From Capnocytophaga canimorsus (GTDB lineage: Bacteria > Bacteroidota > Bacteroidia > Flavobacteriales > Flavobacteriaceae), in contig NZ_CP022382.1 in the NCBI RefSeq assembly GCF_002302565.1, positions 1,621,001-1,685,000 of the forward strand: 64,000 nt of DNA, in the 5' to 3' direction. The notes below the pieces were generated by a model, which was given only the letters and a program-made list of their open reading frames with translations, had not been told where the DNA came from and did not search any database. Every line of letters begins with the position of its first letter. The stretch's first letter is position 1. Below are positions 52,703 through 62,500 of the stretch, in pieces. The translations under genes were made by a program, and so were the position numbers.

Positions 52703-54028
52703 ATGCCAATAAAAATTACTTTACTCATTGCCTTTGTAGTAGTGAGTTTTACTCAGGCACAAAACCGATGGAGTTTGGAGCAGTGTATTGATTATGCACT
52801 GAAAAACAATATTTCCGTAAAACAATCGGAAGTGGATTTGAAAATGAGTGATATTGAGCAGTTACAAGCACGAGGAGCCTTTTTCCCTTCAGTAAATAGT
52901 AACTTATCGTATCAGCTTAACGAGGGGAAAAACATCAATCCGGTAACCAATCAGTTTCAGAATGCGTTTTTTCAATCGGCTTCGGGGGGTGTAAATCTTA
53001 GTGTAAACTTGTTTTCGGGTTTGCAGAATTGGCGTAGGTTGCGTCTTGCTCAAATAAATGCGTTGGCTGCTCAATATAGTTTAGATAAAATGAAAGACGA
53101 TATTTTGTTGATGATTGTCAATTCATATCTGGAAATCATCTCTAATAAAGAGCAAATCAAAACCTTACGAGCTCAACACGAAATTACCAAGCAAAATTTC
53201 CAGCGCACTTCTGATTTGATTGAAGCTGGGGCGTTACCCAAAGGCGATATTTTTGAAGTAGAAGCCCAGCTGATGCTTAACGAACAACAAATCATTCTTG
53301 CTGAAAATGCGTTATTTATCTCCAAAATGGGACTCGCACAACTGCTTTTACTCAAGGATTATCATAATTTTGAAGTGGCAGATAGCTCTTTTGAAGTGCC
53401 CAATACCGACATCTTATCAAAATCACCTGCTGAAATTTTTAACAAATCAAAAGAGGTAATACAAGACTTGAAGTTGGCACAAGCCCAAGTGGAGTTGGCA
53501 CAAACCAATTACCAATTGGCTCGTTCGGCACAAGCTCCTCGCTTATCAGCTTTTATGGGATATAACTCTCAATGGTCGAAGAATTTCCCTGATGATTTTT
53601 GGTCGCAAGTTAATGCTAACAAGGGCTTGTCATCGGGCTTGTCGCTTTCTATACCTATTTTTAATGGGTTTTCCACATCGGCAAATGTTAAACGACAAAA
53701 AATGAATCTGTTGAAAGCTCAATTGAGCAGAGAGCAAACGGAACTTACTGCCGAGCGAACAGTTTATCAGGCATATAATGATGCTGTGAATGCTCGTAAA
53801 TTGTATGAGGCTACCCAAAAAACGGCTGAATCCAAAGAACAAGCTTTTCGTTATGCACAAGAGCGCTATGAGGTAGGGTTGATGAGTATTTTTGATTTCA
53901 ATCAAGTAAAAAATCAGTATGAAAATGCTCAGAATGAATATATCAGGACAAAATATCAGTATATATTTAAGCTCAAAGTACTCCAATATTATTTTGGGAT
54001 AGATTTAACACAAGATAATTTTTCATAA
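52703..54028 (+). CDS. TolC-family outer-membrane efflux channel
   Basis: A 441-residue protein taken from the ATG at 52703, where a signal peptide begins (MPIKITLLIAFVVVSFTQAQ); an in-frame ATG at 52634 would add 23 residues in front of it. The WSLEQCIDYALKNNISVKQ opening and the long internal helices (NSYLEIISNKEQIKTLRAQ; AQAQVELAQTNYQLARSAQ) are typical of the TolC trimeric tunnel. A periplasmic adaptor gene follows 34 bp downstream. Together they should connect an inner-membrane exporter to the outside, but no inner-membrane pump is encoded next to them. Confidence 0.9.
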   Translation: MPIKITLLIAFVVVSFTQAQNRWSLEQCIDYALKNNISVKQSEVDLKMSDIEQLQARGAFFPSVNSNLSYQLNEGKNINPVTNQFQNAFFQSASGGVNLSVNLFSGLQNWRRLRLAQINALAAQYSLDKMKDDILLMIVNSYLEIISNKEQIKTLRAQHEITKQNFQRTSDLIEAGALPKGDIFEVEAQLMLNEQQIILAENALFISKMGLAQLLLLKDYHNFEVADSSFEVPNTDILSKSPAEIFNKSKEVIQDLKLAQAQVELAQTNYQLARSAQAPRLSAFMGYNSQWSKNFPDDFWSQVNANKGLSSGLSLSIPIFNGFSTSANVKRQKMNLLKAQLSREQTELTAERTVYQAYNDAVNARKLYEATQKTAESKEQAFRYAQERYEVGLMSIFDFNQVKNQYENAQNEYIRTKYQYIFKLKVLQYYFGIDLTQDNFS

Positions 54029-54062
54029 AAAACATCAAAGTCAAAAAATAGAGAAAGGCAAT

Positions 54063-55328
54063 ATGAAAAAGAAAGTAATTATCATCGTAGGTATAGTTTT
54101 GGTATTGATACTGCTCATCGTGGGTAAAAAGTCAGGTTGGTGGGGCAATCAGCCCAAGGGCAAAGAAGTAGAAGTCAAGCAAATTACACGTAATTCTCTA
54201 ACACAAAAAGTATCGGCTACTGGAAAAATTCAACCGGAATTGGAAATCAAAATTTCTTCGGAGGTTTCGGGGGAAATTATAGAACTGCCTGTAGTTGAAG
54301 GGCAAATGGTAAAAAAAGGCGATTTGTTGGTGCGTATCAACCCCGATATTTATCAGTCGGTATTGAACCGAAGTGTCGCTAGTCTTGAAAACATAAAATC
54401 GTCATTACGCCAAGCCGAAGCTAATTTCAAAGAAAATGAAGCTAGTTTTGAGCGAAACCAAAAATTGTTTGAAAAGGGAGTTATTTCCAGAGCTGAATGG
54501 GACAAAGCCGTATCGGCTTACGATATAGCTAAAGCCAATAAAGAGTCTGCCAAATATAGCGTACAAAGTGCTATGGCGAGTGTTTCCGAAGCTCAAGATA
54601 ACCTTAAGCGTACTAGTATTTATGCTCCTGCATCGGGAACGATATCCAAATTAAATGTGGAACTTGGTGAGCGCGTGGTAGGTACGGTACAAATGACAGG
54701 AACCGAAATTATGCGTGTTGCCAATTTGAGTAGTATGGAAGTTGAGGTAGATGTTAATGAAAGCGATATTGTAAAGGTAAACATAAATGACAGAGCTACC
54801 ATTGAAGTAGATGCTTATCCGAAAAAGAATTTTGAAGGAAGGGTAACTAACATTGCCAATACGGCAAATGCCACAGCAAGTGTTGAGCAAGTAACCAATT
54901 TCAAAGTAAAAATACATATTGATGAGGCATCTTATCAGGCACTTCTAACGGGTAAGAAACAAGGATATTCTCCCTTTCGCCCTGGAATGACAGCAACGGT
55001 GGATATTTTAACTACCGAGCGTGATGATGTGGTAACGGTTCCAGTAAGTGCCATTGTAATGAAATCAATAAAAGAAATCAGTAAAGATAGTTTAATCAAA
55101 GAAAAGGATGACAAACGCCAAGAAGCGGTCTTTGTGGTAAAAGACGGAAAAGCACTGCTTAAAGCGGTTTCTACTGGAATACAGGATAATACTGATATTG
55201 AAATCCTCTCAGGGGTAGAGGCTGGAGAGCAAATCATCGTAGGTCCTTACAATTTGGTAAGCCGAATCCTCAAATCGGGTGATGAGGTAAGGGTTAAGGT
55301 AATTGATGAAAAATCTGAAAATAAATAA
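54063..55328 (+). CDS. MacA/HlyD-type periplasmic efflux adaptor
   Basis: A 421-residue inner-membrane-anchored adaptor. The N-terminal membrane helix is VIIIVGIVLVLILLIVG. A lipoyl half-motif (KISSEVSGEIIELPVVEGQMVKKGDLLVRINP) precedes an alpha-helical hairpin (about 95-185) rich in Ala/Glu, then the second lipoyl half (IYAPASGTISKLNVELGERV), beta-barrel and membrane-proximal domains. It is 34 bp after TolC. MacA proteins usually sit next to a MacB ABC permease; here the next gene is a dehydrogenase, so the pump must be elsewhere. Confidence 0.9.
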   Translation: MKKKVIIIVGIVLVLILLIVGKKSGWWGNQPKGKEVEVKQITRNSLTQKVSATGKIQPELEIKISSEVSGEIIELPVVEGQMVKKGDLLVRINPDIYQSVLNRSVASLENIKSSLRQAEANFKENEASFERNQKLFEKGVISRAEWDKAVSAYDIAKANKESAKYSVQSAMASVSEAQDNLKRTSIYAPASGTISKLNVELGERVVGTVQMTGTEIMRVANLSSMEVEVDVNESDIVKVNINDRATIEVDAYPKKNFEGRVTNIANTANATASVEQVTNFKVKIHIDEASYQALLTGKKQGYSPFRPGMTATVDILTTERDDVVTVPVSAIVMKSIKEISKDSLIKEKDDKRQEAVFVVKDGKALLKAVSTGIQDNTDIEILSGVEAGEQIIVGPYNLVSRILKSGDEVRVKVIDEKSENK

Positions 55329-55329
55329 A

Positions 55330-56274
55330 ATGAAAATATTACATCTGGATACCAACCATCCGCTGATGATAACTCAACTAAATCAGCACGGATTTCAAAA
55401 TGATGAAGATTATCACAGCTCTAAATCTGAAATCGAGCAAAAAATACACCAATACGAAGGTATTGTACTAAGAAGCCGGTTTACTATTGATAAACATTTC
55501 ATTGATAAAGCCACACGTTTGAAATTTATTGCCCGAGTAGGTGCAGGGCTTGAAAACATTGATGTGGAATATGCACAAAATAAAGGTATTTGCCTAATTT
55601 CTTCTCCAGAAGGGAATCGTAATGCTGTGGGGGAGCATACTTTGGCGATGCTGTTGGCTCTTTTAAATAAATTGAAGAAATCGGACAATGAAATTAAAAA
55701 CGGCAAGTGGCTTCGTGAGGAAAATCGCGGATTGGAACTTGATGATATGACCGTAGGGATTATCGGATACGGAAATATGGGAAAATCTTTTGCTAAGAAA
55801 CTTCGCGGATTTGATTGCAAGGTGGTTTGTTACGACATCTTACCTGATGTAGCAGATGCTAATGCAAAGCAAGTTTCTTTGGAAGAATTTTTTAAAATTG
55901 TAGATGTGGTGAGTCTGCATACCCCACAAACTCCTCAAACCACCCGAATGGTTAATGCGGAGTTTATTTCCAAATTTCAAAAGCCTTTTTGGTTTTTAAA
56001 CACAGCGCGGGGCAAAAGCGTAGTTACTGCCGATTTGGTTGAAGCCCTAAAACAAAATAAAGTTTTAGGAGCTGGTCTGGACGTGTTGGAGTACGAAAAA
56101 AGCTCCTTTGAAGATTTTTTCACAACAGAATTACCTCTCGATTTTCAATATTTATTGCAAGCCCAAAATGTTATTTTAACACCTCACATTGCTGGTTGGA
56201 CTATTCAAAGCAAAACTAAATTAGCTCAAGTGATTGTTGATAAAATTGTTGATAAAAAACCGTCTATAGAGTAA
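55330..56274 (+). CDS. 2-hydroxyacid dehydrogenase, phosphoglycerate dehydrogenase-like
   Basis: A 314-residue cytoplasmic NAD-dependent oxidoreductase. The start at 55330 is chosen because it lies 1 bp after the adaptor stop; an in-frame ATG at 55303 would overlap it. The Rossmann motif is GIIGYGNMGKSFAKKL (about 145-160), with the substrate-side VGAGLENID and EHTLAMLLALLNKL. The catalytic RGKSVV...AGLDVLEYEK and HIAGW (His) are present. The lack of an ACT domain separates it from full SerA. It may oxidise a D-2-hydroxyacid; substrate unknown. A strong terminator follows. Confidence 0.88.
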   Translation: MKILHLDTNHPLMITQLNQHGFQNDEDYHSSKSEIEQKIHQYEGIVLRSRFTIDKHFIDKATRLKFIARVGAGLENIDVEYAQNKGICLISSPEGNRNAVGEHTLAMLLALLNKLKKSDNEIKNGKWLREENRGLELDDMTVGIIGYGNMGKSFAKKLRGFDCKVVCYDILPDVADANAKQVSLEEFFKIVDVVSLHTPQTPQTTRMVNAEFISKFQKPFWFLNTARGKSVVTADLVEALKQNKVLGAGLDVLEYEKSSFEDFFTTELPLDFQYLLQAQNVILTPHIAGWTIQSKTKLAQVIVDKIVDKKPSIE

Positions 56275-56298
56275 AAAATCAAAAACATCTTGTGTGGT

Positions 56299-56343
56299 AA
56301 GCCTAAAAAACATCAAATTTTGTTTTTTAGGCTTTGTTTTTTT
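56299..56343 (+). terminator. Rho-independent terminator
   Basis: Perfect 14-bp stem AAGCCTAAAAAACA / TGTTTTTTAGGCTT (56321-56334) followed by TGTTTTTTT. Confidence 0.9.
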
Positions 56344-56538
56344 ATACTATTTTTAACAAATATAATGTGTATTTCAGTATCTTTTATGTTAATTAAAAAA
56401 TACCGAATAATTCTATTTTATGTATTTTATTATTGATTTTCAATTTTTTAAATATATATTTTAGATTTTTGAAAGATGTGTTAGTTTTAATAAAATCATA
56501 AAATTTTAAATGTGTATAGAAAAGGAGTTTAAAAAGAG

Positions 56539-56546
56539 TAATTTTG
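56539..56546 (+). promoter_or_regulatory. Promoter -7 element TAATTTTG
   Basis: TAnnTTTG motif 48 bp upstream of the giant adhesin gene; the 320 bp between it and the previous gene hold only this and the terminator. Confidence 0.55.
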
Positions 56547-56594
56547 CGGCATGCATTTTATGTGCAGATTACTTTCAAAAAAACTTTATTCACG

Positions 56595-59500
56595 ATGAGA
56601 AGATTAATTTTTTTATTTGTTTTTGTGTTGTTTGTTGGGTTGGCAACTGCACAATCAATTATTAATGTTTCTATTGAAACGGACTATTCTTTGGGTACGA
56701 ATAACTTCGAGGCGGGGAAGCTCACTGTGGAGGCCAATATACCTAATGGTACTTCGCTGGTGACCATTACCTTACCTGATGGGGTAACTTACAAAAATAA
56801 TTCGCTTGTTTTTGATACTTCCATATCAGGGGCGGCTGGTAATCCTACGGCTTCATCGGTAAGTGCTTCGGGCAATCAACTTACCTTTAATCTTGGAGTA
56901 ACTTCTGCTGGTGCTGTTAAATTTTCCATCGTTAAGGAAATGTCTCCGCAAGCACATTTTGCTGTTCGCAACGGGCAACAGTTGAAAGATAAGGTAAAAA
57001 TTCAGAACGGAACAACCTCTGATGAAAAAGTCTCTAACGACCATTACTTCTATAAGTACCCCATTATGAATTTACAACAAATGGACGCTAATACTACTGT
57101 TGTAAAAAATACGGAGTACACAGGTAGTTTCGTTATACTCAACGGAGGTACTGCAACCGCAGAAGATGTGTATTTTACTATTGAGTATCCCGAAGGCATT
57201 AGTGGAGGGGAGGTACGCCTAAATTCAGCAACGGGGACGATACTCACATCTTACCGTACAGAAGGCAACAAAAAATTTTTCAAGATAGCAAAAACGCAGT
57301 TTGCTGGAGCTAACGGCTTGGTTCCTGCTACTTCTGTTACGGTTTTTGATAAATATACCGTTACGGTTAACTGTTTAGATAAAAATATCACCTATACAGC
57401 CAATTGGGGAAAAACTGGTGATGTAAACGATTGGTATCAAGCGGATGACACTGCAAATAGAAAATTACGTCGTGTAGCTACCCCTGAGGGAGAACCCAGA
57501 CTTGAATACACACGAAAAGATCCGACAAGTCCTAATGTAAATAATGGTTATGATAATATAGATTATACCAAGACCTATTTCATCATAGATAAAGGGCTTT
57601 GTGCTACTGTGGGGGAATCGGTAGGAAAGGTAAGGCTTTCATTTACCAACTACGGATCAAATACCTCTTTGAGCTCTGCAATATATAAGGTAGCTATTTA
57701 CATAAAACAAGAGAGTTCGAGTTACTTTCCAGTCCTTTTTAAACCAGATAACGTGAAGGTAGGAACAAAAGTACTTACCACAACCCCAGTAGACACTTCG
57801 GGGCTTACCAATAAAGTAGATTTCAGTTCGTTGAATGCCGACCCCGATGGATCGGGAGGTTTAGATGACCTTGATGGTGACGGCGTTTATGACGATTTAC
57901 CATCAATGGCGACTTTTGTTTTGGAATACGACTTAATAAAAGTTGAAGACTCGTCCAATAAATGTGGCTCCACTAATTATTATTCATATTTATATTACCG
58001 ATATGATCCGTACATAACCTATCAAACCTTGTGTGGTAATAAGATGGGTGGGCAAGGGGCTGATCCACTTCAAGGAGCACGTTACTTACGAGATTGGACT
58101 TTTTATAGAAATTACCAAGCCCCAGACGCCTCGTTTGTGGTGCCTACTTTGTTTGAAGGAGAAGCCGCAAAACAGGTGCATTTTGCCATAGGACAGGCTC
58201 CCAATTATTGGATAAGAGAGGTAGGCTCTACGGGTCAGGAAGAAGCTAGATGGCGCATACGCTACAAAATCACCCTGCCTTCTAACGTAACGGCTTCCAA
58301 TTTTAAATGGTATAAATCCAATGGATATGAAGTTCTTCCCCCTACATCGGGGCAGACCGTAATACCCACTATTTCAGGGAATGTATATACCTTTGAGGCT
58401 CTTGAAGATAATGTCAGAGGATATATAACGATGGATCTTGCTGCCAATTGCGGAGCAAGTTCTAATACTACTATCGATTATGAAATTTCGCACTTGGATC
58501 ATTATGGTAAGCCCCAACAATGTGCCGTCAGGTTGATATGCGATAGCAAGCCTATAAGAATTATTTGTGGAGATGATTGTGATAATGATGGACCTCAAAT
58601 AGATGCAACATATGCTGAAAGGGCTGAAAATTCATTAGGGTGGACTGACCATACGATGCAAATTCGACATACCAAAGCAACCTTACGACCTATAGCTCCA
58701 GAGCTATTGGAATATGCCCTTGAACACGATGATGTAGAGGTGTTTGCTAAAGGAAAGCAAAATCGGGGCAACGCCGACAATCTATATTATCGTTTTAAAA
58801 CGGGTAAAAACGTAGCGCTGAAGCCTAAATCGGTTTTAGTAAAATTCACAAACGGAACTCGTGCAGGTACTCAGTACACCATTAATGCCGATCCATCTAC
58901 GCTAACTCAAATAAACAGTGGTTCAGGAATTAATCGGCAAATGACCTTTGATTGGAATTTGACCCAAGCGTTAGGTGGGCAACCTTTGTTACAAGGCGAA
59001 ACCTTTGAGGTAACGGCTACCTATCAAGTAACTAAATACGATTGGGTCGTAGGTTATGATATATCTTTTGACAATTATACAACACAACGTTACGTAGGAG
59101 AGTCTTCTCATTTTTATATGAAAAGAGCAGGAACCGAATTGTATTGTGGAGCACCTCGTACGCCTGAAAATATGAAAATTATTTTGTTGTATCCCTTTGA
59201 TGGCACTAATGGGAACCAAAGAACCAATGCTTGTATTCCTAAGGATGTTGATGGGAATCTATTACATATAGGTAAACGTCATAAGGGGTCGAATATATCG
59301 CTTACTAAACACGAGTTTCGTCCTGATCGTTTGATAAAGAGTTTTAAATTTACCCTACCCAAAACTTATTCAGTAACCGAAAGGGTACGCTATCAATATA
59401 GAATAGCACAACCCAGTGATAGCGGGGAAAAATTCATAACTAAATATTTTGAGTATTCTGACTTTATTAAAAGTGAAACGGCTGATTTTGTTACTTACGA

Positions 59501-62500
59501 AATTCATAATGAATACGATCCTGTAACCAAAACCTATAAATTGCCACCAGGTTTAATTTCAAAAACGAATGACTATGCTACCTACATAAGGGTAACAGTT
59601 ATTGGTTCGTGTCGTTCTACCCAGTCAGGGTTTACCACAGGTAAAAACAACACCCCTGATGATGTAATAATATATCCTACTTATTATGATGATTTTTACC
59701 ATTATGCAGGAATTAATCTTGACCCCTCGGTTTCTAATCCACCTGTGGATCAACTAAAAACGATCTCGTATGATTTGGATATGATTAACAAGCCTACCAT
59801 AAAATTAGAATCATCGGGTAACAATGAAGTAGTACTTACAGAGGCAGTAACAGAACTAAAAGTAAAACTCACAAATTTAGGTACGATATCAAAAGCGCCT
59901 TACACTTGGATTTCTATCCCCGATGTGCAAGGAGTTGAAATCTTAGGGTTTTATGATGGGGCGGACGCCATTACGCATTCACCTACTATTACAGGACAAA
60001 AAATGTATCATCTTTCAAAGCAAGGGTTAGCCCCTAATACCTCAAAAGAATACCGGGTTTTGGTTCGCTTGACGAATTGCCAAGATGCGACATTAAGTTT
60101 GTATGCAGGTTGGAATTGTACTTCGTTCTCAAAAGGATATAATGATCCTGAAACGTGTAGCAGTGCTAATACGACAGGATTGGATAATGCAAAAACTTCG
60201 TTTACACTGAAATCCGCAGCTAGTGAAACACAACTTGAACGTACCGTAACGCCTTATCCAGAAACACCTGGAAGCCAAATAGGTCGTTTGCATATGTGTG
60301 AAGACAACTGGTATGAGTACGAAATTAATAACGGAAAACCGGGTAACGTGGTAGATATTAAAATGTCTATTGCCAAAGCAACGGGTATCGACATCCACGA
60401 GGTACAGGCGTTTTATCCGTCAAACAGCACAGTAACTCGTACCCTTACAGCCGTTACAGTGGGGAATAATTTGGAATACAACTTATTGAATGCTGGTGAA
60501 ATCCTTAAAGGTACGGCAGCTGCATCAGGAACTAATTCGCCTGAACGTAAAATACGTGTTCGCGTAAATGTGAAACCAAAGTGTGATTTCCGTGTAGGAT
60601 CAACGTTCAGTGTTGAGGTTTTAGGTAAAAACGTTTGTGGCGGAGCTCTTGAAGGTACGCGTGATAACGCTATTACTGCGGGAGTTGATGGGGTGAATTC
60701 TGCGAACTATACGGTAAATAATACCCTTGTCAGAAAATCGGGTAATGCTAATTATTGTGCAACTGGAGTCGGAGCTGTATACGAAGGTATGCATCAAATT
60801 CAAGCCTCTGGAGGAAATTCTAGTGGAGCTGACGGAAAAGTAATCGTTAAAATACCTGATGGATTCCAGTACGTTACAGGAACGTTTACCGTTACCGGAA
60901 AGAACGGAACTTTTGCTGATCCTGTTTTGGAATCAACAACACAAAATACTGACCATCAGGAATTGGTTATAAAAATACCTTCGGGTATGCAAAACCTTAA
61001 CTATTTTAAATATGAAATAACCATTAAACAAGAAAATTCTCCTGCGGTGGATTGTGCACAATTAGCCAAAATAGATTATTATACGGTTGATGTGGCTAAT
61101 AATGTGTCGTGTAATGGAACAGCTTGTCCATCTATCATAGCATTAACTTCGCCAGAGAAAACTGTTGCTATTGAAACCGATAGGGCTAAACTTAGCATTG
61201 AAAATCTGAGTATAAATTCAGCGGTTACTGGCGGTCAGGAACAGTTGAACTTCGCTTTTGATATAAGAAATAATAGTGCAACGATTGGTTATACCGGTGA
61301 TTTAAAAATTTCGTTTTATGATGATACCGATAATAATGGAATCATTGAAGAGCCTGAAAAAATTGTCGGTAAAGAAATTGTTATTTCTGGAAAAACATTT
61401 AATGCCAACGATGTTGTTCAAAATTTAACCGGTACGGTTTCATTCCCTGAAAATCAGATTTGTCGATTGTATGTAAAAATTTCAGGGCAATCGAACCATT
61501 GTTTGTGTGATTCCCCTGTTTTACAAGCACCTATACCCAACCCGATTTCGGGCTTGGTAACGGATTTAACTGCTTGTGTAGGAGAACAGGTTTCGTTTGT
61601 CTATGTAGCAACAGCACCTAACTATCAAAGCTATCAATGGACGGCTACCAACATTGCTGATTTGGCGTATTTGTCTTCATCAAATATAAAAGACCCTGTG
61701 TTTACCTATACAGGAGTGTCAAGTACAAATACAAGAACCATTACTTATGGATTGAAAGTAACACGAACCAATGGCTGCGAATCTACCCAATCGGTAACAG
61801 TAACCATTAAGCCTTCATCAGCTATAACTGTTACAAGTCCACAGGACTTTTGTGATACGGCTACAGTGTTGGATTTGAAATCACGTATCAACCCATCAAA
61901 TCCGAATGTTGTAAAAGTATATAATGGAAGTTTGTTGTTAGACAATGCCACGACCTTGACACACGCCACAACCTATCAGGTTACCCAAACTCCCGCAGGG
62001 CAATGCGAAAGTACTAAAGCTAACGTACAGGTAAATGTTTTATCTACACCAAGTATTCCTGTTGTTCAGGTTGTTGAAAAATGTGGAGTAGCCGTAACAA
62101 CTGCTACTATAACCAATTATGACGCAAGTTTAACATATGAATTAACTCCTAATACGGCAACTGTAAGTGGTAACCAGATAACAGGTTTGCAAATTGGCAT
62201 CGATTATACGCTGACGGTTAAAAGAGGTAACTGCTTGGCAACTTCTGCGAATTTTAGCGCCAAAGCAGCATTGCCCGCATCTGTATCTCCAACAGTTACA
62301 GACCAAATGTTCTGCCCGTCAACAGCAATGGCAACCTTTATAGCTACGCCAACGGCAGGTCATACCTTACGTTGGTACGATACGGTAACTTCAACTACTT
62401 TTGAAACCACTGCACCAAATGTTTCGTTAAGCGTGACTACCAAAACAACGTTTACCAAATATGTAAGTCAGGTAAATGCAGAGGGTTGTGAAAGTGATAA

